Shown in pieces: positions 9,046 to 16,904 of a stretch of 64,000 nt of DNA. Both the position numbers and the translations under genes were made by a program. How positions within the stretch are numbered: the first letter of the stretch is position 1; each line of letters starts with the position of its first letter. Under the pieces are notes generated by a model. It saw only the letters and a program-made list of their open reading frames with translations, was not told the origin of the DNA and searched no databases. The stretch is taken from contig NZ_CP102604.1 in NCBI RefSeq assembly GCF_024707505.1, positions 620,001-684,000 of the forward strand, given 5' to 3'. The DNA is from Pantoea sp. SOD02. GTDB lineage: Bacteria; Pseudomonadota; Gammaproteobacteria; Enterobacterales; Enterobacteriaceae.

Positions 9046-9651
9046 TCAAAATAGACGTTCAATGGATTGCAGGGCATGCGGTAAAGCGGTGGCGCGACTG
9101 ACGGGATCGTGCGTGCCGTCAACGCGGATAAACGCCACATCGGTGATGCCGATGTATTCGAGCGCCACGCGGATGTAAGGCGTGAACTGGTCATCCTGCA
9201 CAAACGGACCGTGGGCAAACACGCTGCCGCTGGCGACGACGCTATACACCTTTTTGCCGTTCACTAATCCAACTTTGCAGCCATCCGGCGTGAAGGCGAA
9301 GGTGCGTCCGGCGCGGGTGATATGGTCGAACCAGGCTTTCAGCACCGACGGCAAACCGAGGTTCCACATCGGCGAGGAGATCACCAGTATGTCGCAGGCA
9401 AACAGCTGATCGACTAAATGCTCCGACGTCTGGATGGCGGCACGTTGCGCTTCATCGCGCTGATCCGGCTGAGTAAAGAAAGCGCCAATCGTAAAAGCAT
9501 CCAGATGCGGCAGCGGATGTTGCGCCAAATCCAGCACCGTCTCTTCGAGGTCGGCATGCTGCGCCCGCAGCTTCCCCACTAAATGGGCCGAAGCGATGCG
9601 CGATGCCGAACCCGCCAAATCGGGGCTGACTTTGATGTGCAGCAGTTTCAT
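9046..9651 (-). CDS. FMN-dependent NADH azoreductase / quinone reductase
   Basis: This 201-residue flavodoxin-fold protein of the AzoR (acyl carrier protein phosphodiesterase-named) family shows the phosphate-binding start LLHIKVSPDLAGSASRI, the FMN-contacting PMWNLGLPSVLKAWFDHI segment around residues 95-112, and a glycine-rich VASGSVF loop near 140. Such enzymes reduce quinones and azo dyes with NADH and protect against thiol and quinone stress. It is a paralogue-type member and not necessarily E. coli azoR, so no symbol is given. It is the first gene of a two-gene operon with the AhpD-like gene and diverges from a MocR regulator 112 bp away. Confidence 0.9.
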   Translation of the reverse strand: MKLLHIKVSPDLAGSASRIASAHLVGKLRAQHADLEETVLDLAQHPLPHLDAFTIGAFFTQPDQRDEAQRAAIQTSEHLVDQLFACDILVISSPMWNLGLPSVLKAWFDHITRAGRTFAFTPDGCKVGLVNGKKVYSVVASGSVFAHGPFVQDDQFTPYIRVALEYIGITDVAFIRVDGTHDPVSRATALPHALQSIERLF

Positions 9652-9676
9652 TCAATTGTTCCTTAAGCGAGATGGC

Positions 9677-9704
9677 GATGCATTGCGTGGTTGATGCGTG
9701 CATC
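9677..9704. promoter_or_regulatory. Candidate operator between azoreductase and MocR genes
   Basis: GATGCA at 9677-9682 and TGCATC at 9699-9704 form an inverted repeat. A second GATGC at 9693-9697 makes a direct repeat of the first. MocR-type regulators often bind short direct or inverted repeats in the divergent promoter next to their own gene, so this is the best candidate site in the 112-bp gap. No experimental support. Confidence 0.35.
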
Positions 9705-9763
9705 TTAAACTTCTATGTCTGAGTGGAAAGGGTCAAAAACCGTGAAAACAGGTAGGACATGGC

Positions 9764-11140
9764 GTGGGATATAAAGAGATCTACGCGCGATATCGCCAGC
9801 AAATTCTCGCAGGGCAACTGAAGCCGGGTGACCGCGTACCGGCGATCCGCACGCTGGCGAGTGAGTTGCGGGTGGCGCGAAAGACGGTGGAAGCCGCCTA
9901 TGAAATCCTGATCGGCGAAGGCTATTTCGTCAGCCAGGGCGCGAAGGGCACGCGCGTTAATCCGGAACTGATTCTGGCGGCAGCGACCGAGCAAACAGCG
10001 CTGCCAGCGCCGCCAGCCAGTGATGCTTCACTGCGTGAACCAAAAGGCGAGCTGCGGCTGGGCATTCCGGCGCTGGATGAGTTTCCGCATAAAAAATGGC
10101 TGCTGATTTCCGGTAAAGCGGCGCGAACCTTGCGTGCGGATGAGATGATTTTGCCGCCAATTATGGGTTATCAGCCGCTGCGAGAGGCTATCGCCAGCTA
10201 TCTGAACATCTCGCGTGGGCTCAACTGCCAGCCGGAACAGATCTTCATCACCAGCGGCTATCGCGCCAATCTGCGATTGATTCTGGCGGTGCTGGCGCAG
10301 CCGAGCGACAAAGTGATGTTTGAAGATCCCGGCTACTTCTTCGGGCAAAAACTGCTGAAGCGTATCGCGCCGAATCTGCATTACGTGCCGGTTGATCGGC
10401 AAGGTATGGATGTGGATTATCTGCTGCGCTATCACGCCGATGCGCGTTTCGCCATCGTCACGCCCACGCATCACAGCCCGCTGGCGGTGACCTTATCGCT
10501 GCCACGTAAGCATCAACTGCTTGAGTGGGCGCAACACAACGATAGCTGGATCATTGAAGATGATTACGACGGCGAGTTTCACTACACGCGCAAAGTGATT
10601 CCGGCGCTGAAAAGCCTCGATGTGCACGATCGGGTGATTTACACCGGCACCTTCAGCAAAACCATGATGCCGGCGATGCGCGTGGGTTATCTGGTGATGC
10701 CGAAAGAGACCATCGCGCGCTTTAGCGAGCTGGGAGAAATCCTCGAAACCGGTATGTCGCTGCTGCCGCAAAAGATTCTGGCGCAGTTCCTGAGTGAAGG
10801 GCATTTCTATCGCCACATCAAAAAGATGCGCACTCTTTATCAGCAGCGACGCCGCATGATGCTGGATGCCTTACAGGCGTGTTTCCCGGATGTGTTTGGT
10901 TTTGAACTGACCGATGGCGGCATGCACATTGTCGCCTTCCTGCCACGCGGCACGCAGGACGCGGCGCTGGCGGAGATTTGGCAGCGGCATCAGCTGCGCG
11001 TCTTGCCGCTTTCCGGCTGGTACATGCAGACGCAGAAACGCTATGGCCTGGTGATTGGCTATACCAATATTCGATCGGTGGAGCAGGCGCGGGAGTTGTT
11101 GCAGAGAACGGTACAGGAGACGCGAACGTTATTGGGTTAA
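9764..11140 (+). CDS. MocR-type transcriptional regulator (GntR HTH + aminotransferase-like domain)
   Basis: The 458-residue protein starts at GTG 9764 with AGGA 6 nt upstream; no in-frame ATG fits. Residues 1-70 form a GntR winged helix (QILAGQLKPGDRVPAIRTLA), followed after a linker by a fold-type I aminotransferase domain with the PLP-lysine motif YTGTFSKTMMPAMRVGY near residue 300 and IIEDDYDGEFHY near 265. MocR/PdxR proteins use PLP or an amine ligand to switch transcription, usually of a divergent neighbour. Here that would be the azoreductase/AhpD-like operon. The lysine is intact, so PLP binding is expected. The effector is unknown. Confidence 0.92.
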   Translation: MGYKEIYARYRQQILAGQLKPGDRVPAIRTLASELRVARKTVEAAYEILIGEGYFVSQGAKGTRVNPELILAAATEQTALPAPPASDASLREPKGELRLGIPALDEFPHKKWLLISGKAARTLRADEMILPPIMGYQPLREAIASYLNISRGLNCQPEQIFITSGYRANLRLILAVLAQPSDKVMFEDPGYFFGQKLLKRIAPNLHYVPVDRQGMDVDYLLRYHADARFAIVTPTHHSPLAVTLSLPRKHQLLEWAQHNDSWIIEDDYDGEFHYTRKVIPALKSLDVHDRVIYTGTFSKTMMPAMRVGYLVMPKETIARFSELGEILETGMSLLPQKILAQFLSEGHFYRHIKKMRTLYQQRRRMMLDALQACFPDVFGFELTDGGMHIVAFLPRGTQDAALAEIWQRHQLRVLPLSGWYMQTQKRYGLVIGYTNIRSVEQARELLQRTVQETRTLLG

Positions 11141-11144
11141 AGAA

Positions 11145-11170
11145 AAGGCGCGAGGGACAGCTCGCGCCTT
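11145..11170 (-). terminator. Terminator of yjjA
   Basis: A perfect 10-bp stem (AAGGCGCGAG / CTCGCGCCTT) closes a 6-nt loop. Read on the minus strand it is followed by TTCTTTAA, giving a Rho-independent terminator at the end of yjjA. It also separates yjjA from the convergent MocR gene. Confidence 0.75.
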
Positions 11171-11185
11171 GATATCGGCGCGTCC

Positions 11186-11695
11186 TTACATGCCGATATA
11201 TTTTTTGCCTTGCTTCAGAACCACGTCGCAGGCTTTGGTTTTCAGCTTCTCACCCATCGGCGAGTTGCTCAGACTCTGCAAATTCAGCTGCTGACCGTTG
11301 CCGGTGTTCAGCAAGCCTTGCAAACCCTGCTGATAATCAGTTTTCTGCGCTTGTGCCGTTGGCGTGCTTAAACCGAGCTTGCTCAGCACCTGGTCCTTCA
11401 CCGATGACACATTGTTATCCACCACGTTGTGCTGCACGCAATACGACATCACGCCCGCGGCGTTGGTCATGCTGTTGGAGCTCACCGCTTTATCGCCGCC
11501 GTTCAGCAGGCCGGTGAGCGATGAGAGCGACATGCCGCCGTTCTGCGTGGTGCTAGTGTTGCTGGTGCTGTTGTTCTGCTGCGACAGCTGCGATGCCGCG
11601 CTGCTCAGCTGATCCTGCCAGCTTGCCGCCGATGCGCTTCCCGCAACCATGGCTGCCGCGATGCCCCATCCCCAAATCATGCCTTGTAATTTCAT
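11186..11695 (-). CDS. yjjA: DUF2501 periplasmic protein YjjA
   Basis: The protein has 169 residues with a Sec signal peptide ending near AGSASAA. The mature part follows E. coli YjjA: ASWQDQLSSAASQLSQ, then a low-complexity Ser/Thr/Asn stretch, SLSSLTGLLNGGDKAVSS, a VMSYCVQHNVV segment and a C-terminal KACDVVLKQGKKYI. Two cysteines, one in each half, could form a disulfide. The family (DUF2501) has no known biochemical role. It is monocistronic with its own terminator. Recognition is good because both ends and the central glycine-rich motif match. Confidence 0.87.
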   Translation of the reverse strand: MKLQGMIWGWGIAAAMVAGSASAASWQDQLSSAASQLSQQNNSTSNTSTTQNGGMSLSSLTGLLNGGDKAVSSNSMTNAAGVMSYCVQHNVVDNNVSSVKDQVLSKLGLSTPTAQAQKTDYQQGLQGLLNTGNGQQLNLQSLSNSPMGEKLKTKACDVVLKQGKKYIGM

Positions 11696-11912
11696 CTCAA
11701 CCTCGTTGTCTTTTATGTTCTGACTGCGTCAGTTTTGGTTAAGAGAGGTTTGACTGCGGAAAGTTCCAGTTAAGCGGGCGGATTGGGGCAAATTGGGACC
11801 GTTCTGGGTTTTGGTTTTTGAACTTCGGTTTGCGTGATTGACGGTATAACAAGCAGTTATCTGCGAAACGCTGTTTTTTTCAACGCTTAGCACACATCCC
11901 CAACGATTCCAG

Positions 11913-11940
11913 TTGCGCACTCTGCTCGTAACGGTATAAT
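11913..11940 (+). promoter_or_regulatory. Promoter of leuX
   Basis: TTGCGC (11913-11918) and TATAAT (11935-11940) are separated by 16 bp, with a C-rich discriminator just after the -10 box, as expected of a stable-RNA promoter. The mature tRNA begins 29 bp downstream of the -10. Confidence 0.65.
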
Positions 11941-11968
11941 CCCCAACGTTTTCCGCATCCTCTTCAGT

Positions 11969-12053
11969 GCCGAAGTGGCGAAATCGGTAGACGCAGTTGA
12001 TTCAAAATCAACCGTAGAGATACGTGCCGGTTCGAGTCCGGCCTTCGGCACCA
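11969..12053 (+). tRNA. leuX: tRNA-Leu (CAA)
   Basis: This 85-nt class II tRNA matches E. coli leuX almost base for base. It has a GCCGAAG / CTTCGGC acceptor stem, anticodon arm TTGATT-CAA-AATCAA giving anticodon CAA, a long variable arm, the GGTTCGAGTCC T-arm and an encoded CCA end. leuX is a well-known insertion site for genomic islands in enterobacteria, and the segment immediately downstream is AT-rich and carries a T6SS effector module. No duplicated 3' end of the tRNA was seen further right. Confidence 0.98.
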
Positions 12054-12070
12054 TCGATTGATGCAAAATT

Positions 12071-12095
12071 AAGTCGCTTACGAGCGGCTTTTTTT
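12071..12095 (+). terminator. leuX terminator
   Basis: The stem AAGTCGCT / AGCGGCTT (one G-T pair) with a 4-nt loop is followed by a T-run, 17 bp after the tRNA CCA end. This is a typical Rho-independent terminator. Confidence 0.75.
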
Positions 12096-12418
12096 GTGTC
12101 TGAAATCCTCTGTAGCTCCGTAGAAAAATGCACAAAATGGAGTTCATTACACATCCTCCATCAAGCATACTTTCAAATTGAAAAGGATGGCTTTGTTATT
12201 GCAGTATTATTAACAAATCCTCTTATGTGAACGCCTAATATAAACTGAGGGTTTTCCTTCTCATTGGGAACAGTTCCAAATATTTCAATTCTCAACCCAC
12301 AAAATTTAATAATAATGTTTGAATCACAATTTTCCCAAAAGACCACAAAATAACTACATGTTATTTGTTTCTTTGTGTATCTTCGCTTAAAGGATGAACA
12401 AAAAAAGGACGATGTGAA
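12096..12418. other. AT-rich gene-free start of leuX island
   Basis: About 320 bp hold no convincing ORF. Base composition drops sharply to AT-rich from here to about 13.74 kb compared with the GC-richer flanks, which suggests acquired DNA. The promoter of the hcp gene should lie in its right half. I saw no integrase, IS end or repeat of the tRNA end. Confidence 0.5.
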
Positions 12419-12904
12419 ATGCCTATTCCAGCAAATCTCTGGCTAAAAGATGATGGCGGGGCTGATATTCGTGGCTCCGTGGATGTGCTAAATCGTGAGG
12501 GCAGTATTGAAGTTACCGGATTTTCTCATAACGTTAGACTCCCAACTGATCCTCAAACAGGTAAACCTACTGGTACACGAAAGCATGCACCAATAATCAT
12601 TCAAAAAGAATTTGATGCTTCATCACCGTATCTTTACAAGGCTGTAGCAACTGGTCAAAACTTAACATCAGCTGAATTTAGGTGGTATCACATTAATGAT
12701 TCCGGACAGGAAGTGGAATATTTTAATATCCTGGTTGAAGGTGTGAAAATCATTGGTGTGTCACCAATAATGCACGACACGAAAGACCCTGAAAAAGAGA
12801 AACACAATCACCTCGAATGTGTTGAGTTTGCATATGAAAAAATTACCTGGAAATATTGTGACGGTAATATTATGTTCTCCGATAGCTGGAATGAGAGAGC
12901 ATAA
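12419..12904 (+). CDS. hcp: Hcp / TssD type VI secretion tube protein (orphan)
   Basis: The 161-residue Hcp begins MPIPANLWLKDDGGADIRGS and shows the family's conserved segments, including IEVTGFSHNV, the KHAPIIIQKEFDASSPYLYKA loop and VEFAYEKITWKYCDGNIMFSDSW at the C-terminus. Hcp hexamers stack into the T6SS tube and carry small effectors in their lumen or as fusions. SD AAAGGAC lies 8 nt before the ATG. No other tss gene is present, so this is an orphan effector-carrying Hcp. The stop TAA at 12902 is followed by TCA and then the ATG of a toxin gene in the same frame. A single base change in the stop would yield a 301-residue Hcp-toxin fusion. Confidence 0.95.
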   Translation: MPIPANLWLKDDGGADIRGSVDVLNREGSIEVTGFSHNVRLPTDPQTGKPTGTRKHAPIIIQKEFDASSPYLYKAVATGQNLTSAEFRWYHINDSGQEVEYFNILVEGVKIIGVSPIMHDTKDPEKEKHNHLECVEFAYEKITWKYCDGNIMFSDSWNERA

Positions 12905-12907
12905 TCA

Positions 12908-13324
12908 ATGCGCTATCCAACTCTTGCTGCATCGCCGCAGCCTCCATTTGATATTATCTCGTTTAGCCCGCCGGGGGTTTCAATTCTCAATAATATGATG
13001 TTAGCCCGCCTACACAAAGGGCCGTCAGCCATGACCTACGCATGGTTCTATAGTCAAGTTAGAGGACATGGTCCATGGGATTATAAAAATTACAGTGGTA
13101 AACAATATGCCAATTTTGGGAACTTCAATTATGGTGCTGTTGGGCATGCGGCTGGAATAACTGACGCTGTATTACTAAGAGCTGCGGGGTGGGCGCAAAG
13201 TCGTGCAGGGACAAGTAACATAGAATTTGGAAGTTGGTATGGTTCAAGCCCATTTGGCGACGATCCTGAAGACCAATATTGGATAAGAGCAGGGATTGAA
13301 TATGCTAAACGCTCAGGTTTTTAA
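12908..13324 (+). CDS. Polymorphic toxin type 44 domain protein (T6SS cargo effector)
   Basis: The 138-residue protein is made almost wholly of a type 44 polymorphic toxin domain. The diagnostic segments are WFYSQVRGHGPWDYK (from about residue 46), FGNFNYGAVGHAAG (from about 69), LLRAAGWAQSRAGTSN and a C-terminal YGSSPFGDDPEDQYWIRAGI. The same domain is usually found at the C-terminus of Rhs, VgrG or contact-dependent toxins. Here it directly follows hcp, in the same frame, with GAGAGA 9 nt before the ATG. It is most likely loaded into or fused to Hcp for T6SS delivery. The next gene, overlapping by 23 bp, is the candidate immunity gene. The enzymatic activity is not asserted. Confidence 0.85.
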   Translation: MRYPTLAASPQPPFDIISFSPPGVSILNNMMLARLHKGPSAMTYAWFYSQVRGHGPWDYKNYSGKQYANFGNFNYGAVGHAAGITDAVLLRAAGWAQSRAGTSNIEFGSWYGSSPFGDDPEDQYWIRAGIEYAKRSGF

Positions 13325-13730
13325 GAAACGTCATTTTTTAATGATGTTTTTTTTAATGGTAATTTTTTTTGGTATTTACTCGTTATCAAAGCTATCTCCG
13401 CTGGAACAATCAATTGTCCGTGAGCAAGCGGTTAATACTCAGGCTAATATTTTTATTACTGAGGCAAGTGCAGGCGCTACGACAGATTTCTCATATCGTT
13501 ATTACTTATACGATTCAAGTAAAACCGTTGAGGATTTCAAGAAGGCTTTAAGTGATGATTATTCGCCTTTTCTGATTACTTCTGATGCTAACGCACTCAT
13601 TAAGGTTGAAAATGGAGTGATTTATCTGAATGTCAAAGGTAAGATTTTTTCTTTTAATAATCTTCCTGCCTATAATTATAATAATTCAATTTATACCGTT
13701 CCCGTAGTTATCACGGCAAAACCATACTAA
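13302..13730 (+). CDS. Candidate immunity protein, membrane-anchored
   Basis: The protein has 142 residues from ATG 13302. That start is chosen because AGGGA lies 6 nt upstream, whereas the TTG at 13296 has no usable spacing. It opens with basic residues (FKKRH) and one strongly hydrophobic segment (FLMMFFLMVIFFGIYSL), followed by a polar 110-residue domain, which predicts an inner-membrane anchor with a periplasmic body. I do not recognise the family. Its place directly after, and overlapping, a polymorphic toxin gene is the standard position of the cognate immunity gene. A periplasmic immunity domain would imply that the toxin is neutralised in the envelope. Composition is AT-rich like the rest of the island. 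Confidence 0.7.
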   Translation: MLNAQVFKKRHFLMMFFLMVIFFGIYSLSKLSPLEQSIVREQAVNTQANIFITEASAGATTDFSYRYYLYDSSKTVEDFKKALSDDYSPFLITSDANALIKVENGVIYLNVKGKIFSFNNLPAYNYNNSIYTVPVVITAKPY

Positions 13731-13824
13731 TTCTTATCAAAGTTAGTATTGATTTGTTGCCCTTAAGATCCTGTTAAGAACTCTTCGTATAATAGCGCCC
13801 ATCAACTTAAACCAAGAGTTCACC

Positions 13825-14211
13825 ATGAAAAACACCCTGATTTCCCTTTCGATTCTTTTCTCCGCTTTGACTGTGACTTCGGTTCAGGCTGCCAACCCAG
13901 CCACCGGTTGTGCCGCCAAAAAACAGGATATTCAGCAAGAACTGGTGATGGCACGTGAGCATGGCAATCCAGCGCGCATCGCGGGTTTGGAAAAAGCGTT
14001 GCGTGAAGCTAGCGAACATTGCACGGACAGTGGATTACTCAAAGCGCGCCAGGAAAAAGTGGCCGAGAAGCAGTTGAAAGTGCAGGAGCGTGAGCAGGAT
14101 TTACAAGAGGCGCAGGCCAAAGGCCGTAGCGACAAAATTGAGAAGCAGCAGCGTAAACTGGCCGACGCGCGTGAAGAGTTGAAAGAAGCGCAGGATGCGC
14201 TGGCAAAGTAA
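13825..14211 (+). CDS. yqjC: DUF1090 periplasmic protein YqjC
   Basis: The protein has 128 residues with a Sec signal (MKNTLISLSILFSALTVTSV) and the YqjC pattern: a CAAKKQDIQQEL segment and a second cysteine in EHCTDSGLLKARQEKV, followed by a long charged coiled coil to the end (QREKVAEKQLKVQEREQDL-type heptads). DUF1090 function is unknown; E. coli yqjC sits next to yqjDEK, but those genes are not here. A TATAAT at 13788-13793 is a probable -10 box. It marks the right-hand return to native base composition after the leuX island. Confidence 0.9.
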   Translation: MKNTLISLSILFSALTVTSVQAANPATGCAAKKQDIQQELVMAREHGNPARIAGLEKALREASEHCTDSGLLKARQEKVAEKQLKVQEREQDLQEAQAKGRSDKIEKQQRKLADAREELKEAQDALAK

Positions 14212-14289
14212 ACTCAATAGCAAAGTATAAAAAAACCTCGCTTCAGGCGTAATGCCGCTAAGTTAATCAATAAATTGCATATGTATCAA

Positions 14290-14357
14290 GGTGCGCATGA
14301 ATGCGCACCCTACAAACCCCTCGCCAAATCACCGTAGGGTCGCCATTCATGGCGACC
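14290..14357. repeat. REP pair (BIME), copy D
   Basis: A GGTGCGCAT-type unit (14290-14313, ending CTAC) and a GGTCGCCAT-type unit (14334-14357, starting GTAG) face each other across 20 bp. They lie between the convergent 3' ends of yqjC and flhE. Confidence 0.85.
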
Positions 14358-14403
14358 GATTCATTCTTAACTAACAAGCATTAGCGCATCCGGCGCGTTT
14401 TTT

Positions 14404-14814
14404 TTATTTCTGCACGCTGAATCCAAGAGTCACCTGATTACTCAATATCGTCAGCGGTGGCGACAACACGCCACGCACCGATGCGTAATATTCGAAGCGC
14501 AGCGGTCCCGCAGCAGGAAAACCGGCGGGCAGCACCATCTCACCGCGCAATCCCGATAATGGCAGGCAGCGATTGCCGCCACATACCTTGATCATAAAAC
14601 CCATTGGCGTTGGGCCATCCGGCGTAATTTTCCACGCCAGTTGTTTGGCCACCGCGCCCGCAGGCGGTAATGATGCCGGCTGTACCGGCTGACTTTGCAG
14701 CACTTGTTTGCCGCGCGTCATCATGCCGCCAAAGCTTTGGCTGCTCCACGAGCCGTCGGCTGCCGATGCCAGAGGTGCAACCAGCAGCAGGGCAAACCAC
14801 ATGCCGCGCATCAT
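14404..14814 (-). CDS. flhE: Flagellar protein FlhE
   Basis: The protein has 136 residues from ATG 14814, which overlaps the flhA stop as ATGA. A signal peptide (MWFALLLVAPLASAA) leads to a small periplasmic domain with a CGGNRCLPLSGLRGEMVLPAGF core containing two cysteines likely to form a disulfide. FlhE is a periplasmic accessory of the flagellar export gate in enterobacteria, linked to proton-leak control and swarming. It is the last gene of the fliE-cheRBYZ-flhBAE operon, the same terminal position as in E. coli flhBAE. Confidence 0.92.
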   Translation of the reverse strand: MMRGMWFALLLVAPLASAADGSWSSQSFGGMMTRGKQVLQSQPVQPASLPPAGAVAKQLAWKITPDGPTPMGFMIKVCGGNRCLPLSGLRGEMVLPAGFPAAGPLRFEYYASVRGVLSPPLTILSNQVTLGFSVQK

Positions 14815-16904
14815 GCTTTGCCACCAATCACCCACGTCATACGCACGTTGCGCTGCGTGTTGATCTCCTGACTGGAGAGCACGGCCATTTGCGGGAAGAT
14901 GCGACGTAAATAGCGCGACAACATCAGGCGCAGCGATGGATTCACCAGCAACACAGGCGGCGCACCCAAACCTTCTTGATGCATCAACGCTTGCTCAGTC
15001 TGTTTCATCAGGTTCTCAGCGATGCCCGGTTCGATGGCGCTACCGCTTTGTGTCGCCTGCACCAGCAACTGCTCCAGCGACAGATCAAGACCAATCACCT
15101 GCACGTCATCTTCGCCAGGGAACCACTGCTGTGTGATGGCGCGAGACAAGCGAGCACGCACACGCGCGGTCAGTTCATCGGCATCGCTGTTGCTGGTGGC
15201 GAACTCCGCCAGCGTATCGATGATGGTGCGCATATCGCGGATCGGCACCCGTTCGGACAGCAGATTCTGCAACACTTTATGCAGCGTGGTCAGGCTGATC
15301 ACCGCAGGGATCAAATCTTCCACCAGCTTCGGCGCATGTTTGGTCAGCTGATCCAGCAGCTGTTGCGCTTCCTGGCGGCCAAACAGCTCCTCGGTATGCG
15401 TAGAAATCAAATGATTCAGGTGCGTAGCGACCACGGAACTGGGATCGACCACCGTGTAACCCAGCGTCTGTGCCAGCTCGCGGTGCACTTCATCAATCCA
15501 CAATGCTGGCAGGCCAAAGGTGGGTTCAGTACACACGGTGCCGGGCACATCGCCTTCGGCACAGCCGGGGTTGATCGCCATCCAGCGATCCGGCTGGATC
15601 TCGCCGTGACCGATCTCCACGCCTTTCAACAAAATACGGTAGCGCGTTGGCGGCAAATCGAGGTTGTCACGGATATGTACCGCAGGTGGCAAGAAGCCCA
15701 TCTGCTGTGCGAATTTTTTGCGAATACCGCGCACGCGTGTCAGCAGTTGACCGTTTTGCTCCTGATCGACCATCGGAATCAAGCGATAGCCAACTTCCAG
15801 ACCAAGCTCATCTTCCATCTGCACATCAGACCATGTGGCTTCGTTGACCTGCGCGGTTTCTGCTTCCGGCAGCGAAGTGTCAGGTGTATTCAGACCTTTG
15901 GCTTTATTCTCCGCTTCACGCCCGCGCATCCACCAGGCTATTCCCAGCAATACCGCCGTGAACAGCAAGAACACAAAGTTCGGCATGCCGGGAATCATAC
16001 CCAATAAGCCGATCACCGCCGCAGCCAGCATCAGCACACGCGGTGAGCTGAACAGCTGGCCAATCATCTGCTCGCCAACGTCCTGATCGTTGACCACGCG
16101 GGTGACGACCACGCCCGCCGCAGTGGAGATCACCAGGCCAGGTATCTGTGCCACCAAACCGTCGCCGATAGTCAGCAAGGTATAGGTTTCACCCGCCATG
16201 CCCACCGACATGTCGTGCTGCATCACGCCTATAATCAGGCCGCCGATCACGTTGATCGCCATGATCATCAATCCGGCAATCGCATCGCCACGTACAAATT
16301 TACTGGCACCGTCCATCGATCCGTAGAAATCGGCTTCCTGCGTCACTTCTTTACGACGACGTTTCGCTTCCTCTTCACCAATCAAACCGGCATTGAGATC
16401 GGCATCGATCGCCATCTGTTTGCCAGGCATGCCGTCAAGCGTGAAACGCGCGCCAACTTCTGCGATACGTCCTGCACCTTTGGTGATCACCATAAAGTTA
16501 ATGATGATCAGAATAATGAACACGATGATGCCGATAGCAAAATTGCCGCCCACCAGGAAGTGCCCGAAAGCTTCAACCACCTGGCCTGCCGCCGCTGAGC
16601 CAGTGTGCCCGTGCATTAAAATGACACGCGTCGAAGCAACGTTAAGCGCCAGACGTAACAGCGTCGAAAACAGCAATACGGTCGGGAATGCGGAAAACTC
16701 CAGCGTCTTCTGGGTGAACATCGCCACCAGCAGAATCATGATCGACAAAACAATATTGAAGGTAAAAAACAGATCCAGTACGAAGGTCGGCAGTGGCAAG
16801 ATCATCATCGCAAGGATGGTCATGATCAATACCGGACCCGCCAGCACTTGCCACTGCGTCTCTTTCATACCAGGTAAACGTAATTTTGTGGCGATATTAG
16901 CCAT
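14811..16904 (-). CDS. flhA: Flagellar export gate protein FlhA
   Basis: The protein has 697 residues from ATG 16904; longer upstream readings in this frame lie inside flhB and are rejected. About eight transmembrane helices fill the first 330 residues, with the FHIPEP motif region VGARFTLDGMPGKQMAIDAD near residue 150. A cytoplasmic domain of about 350 residues follows and ends NVRMTWVIGGKA. FlhA forms the nonameric ring of the type III export gate, docks chaperone-substrate complexes and couples proton motive force to export. It overlaps flhB by 8 bp. Confidence 0.98.
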   Translation of the reverse strand: MANIATKLRLPGMKETQWQVLAGPVLIMTILAMMILPLPTFVLDLFFTFNIVLSIMILLVAMFTQKTLEFSAFPTVLLFSTLLRLALNVASTRVILMHGHTGSAAAGQVVEAFGHFLVGGNFAIGIIVFIILIIINFMVITKGAGRIAEVGARFTLDGMPGKQMAIDADLNAGLIGEEEAKRRRKEVTQEADFYGSMDGASKFVRGDAIAGLMIMAINVIGGLIIGVMQHDMSVGMAGETYTLLTIGDGLVAQIPGLVISTAAGVVVTRVVNDQDVGEQMIGQLFSSPRVLMLAAAVIGLLGMIPGMPNFVFLLFTAVLLGIAWWMRGREAENKAKGLNTPDTSLPEAETAQVNEATWSDVQMEDELGLEVGYRLIPMVDQEQNGQLLTRVRGIRKKFAQQMGFLPPAVHIRDNLDLPPTRYRILLKGVEIGHGEIQPDRWMAINPGCAEGDVPGTVCTEPTFGLPALWIDEVHRELAQTLGYTVVDPSSVVATHLNHLISTHTEELFGRQEAQQLLDQLTKHAPKLVEDLIPAVISLTTLHKVLQNLLSERVPIRDMRTIIDTLAEFATSNSDADELTARVRARLSRAITQQWFPGEDDVQVIGLDLSLEQLLVQATQSGSAIEPGIAENLMKQTEQALMHQEGLGAPPVLLVNPSLRLMLSRYLRRIFPQMAVLSSQEINTQRNVRMTWVIGGKA

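Noticed and set aside
12054..14220. Direct repeat of the leuX 3' end as island right boundary (attR)
   Set aside because: I looked for the T-arm/acceptor sequence downstream and found no copy, and no integrase, so a classic leuX-integrated element cannot be claimed.
14976..16007. 343-codon open frame antisense to flhA
   Set aside because: Composition is a shadow of flhA codons; no recognisable motif or start signal.
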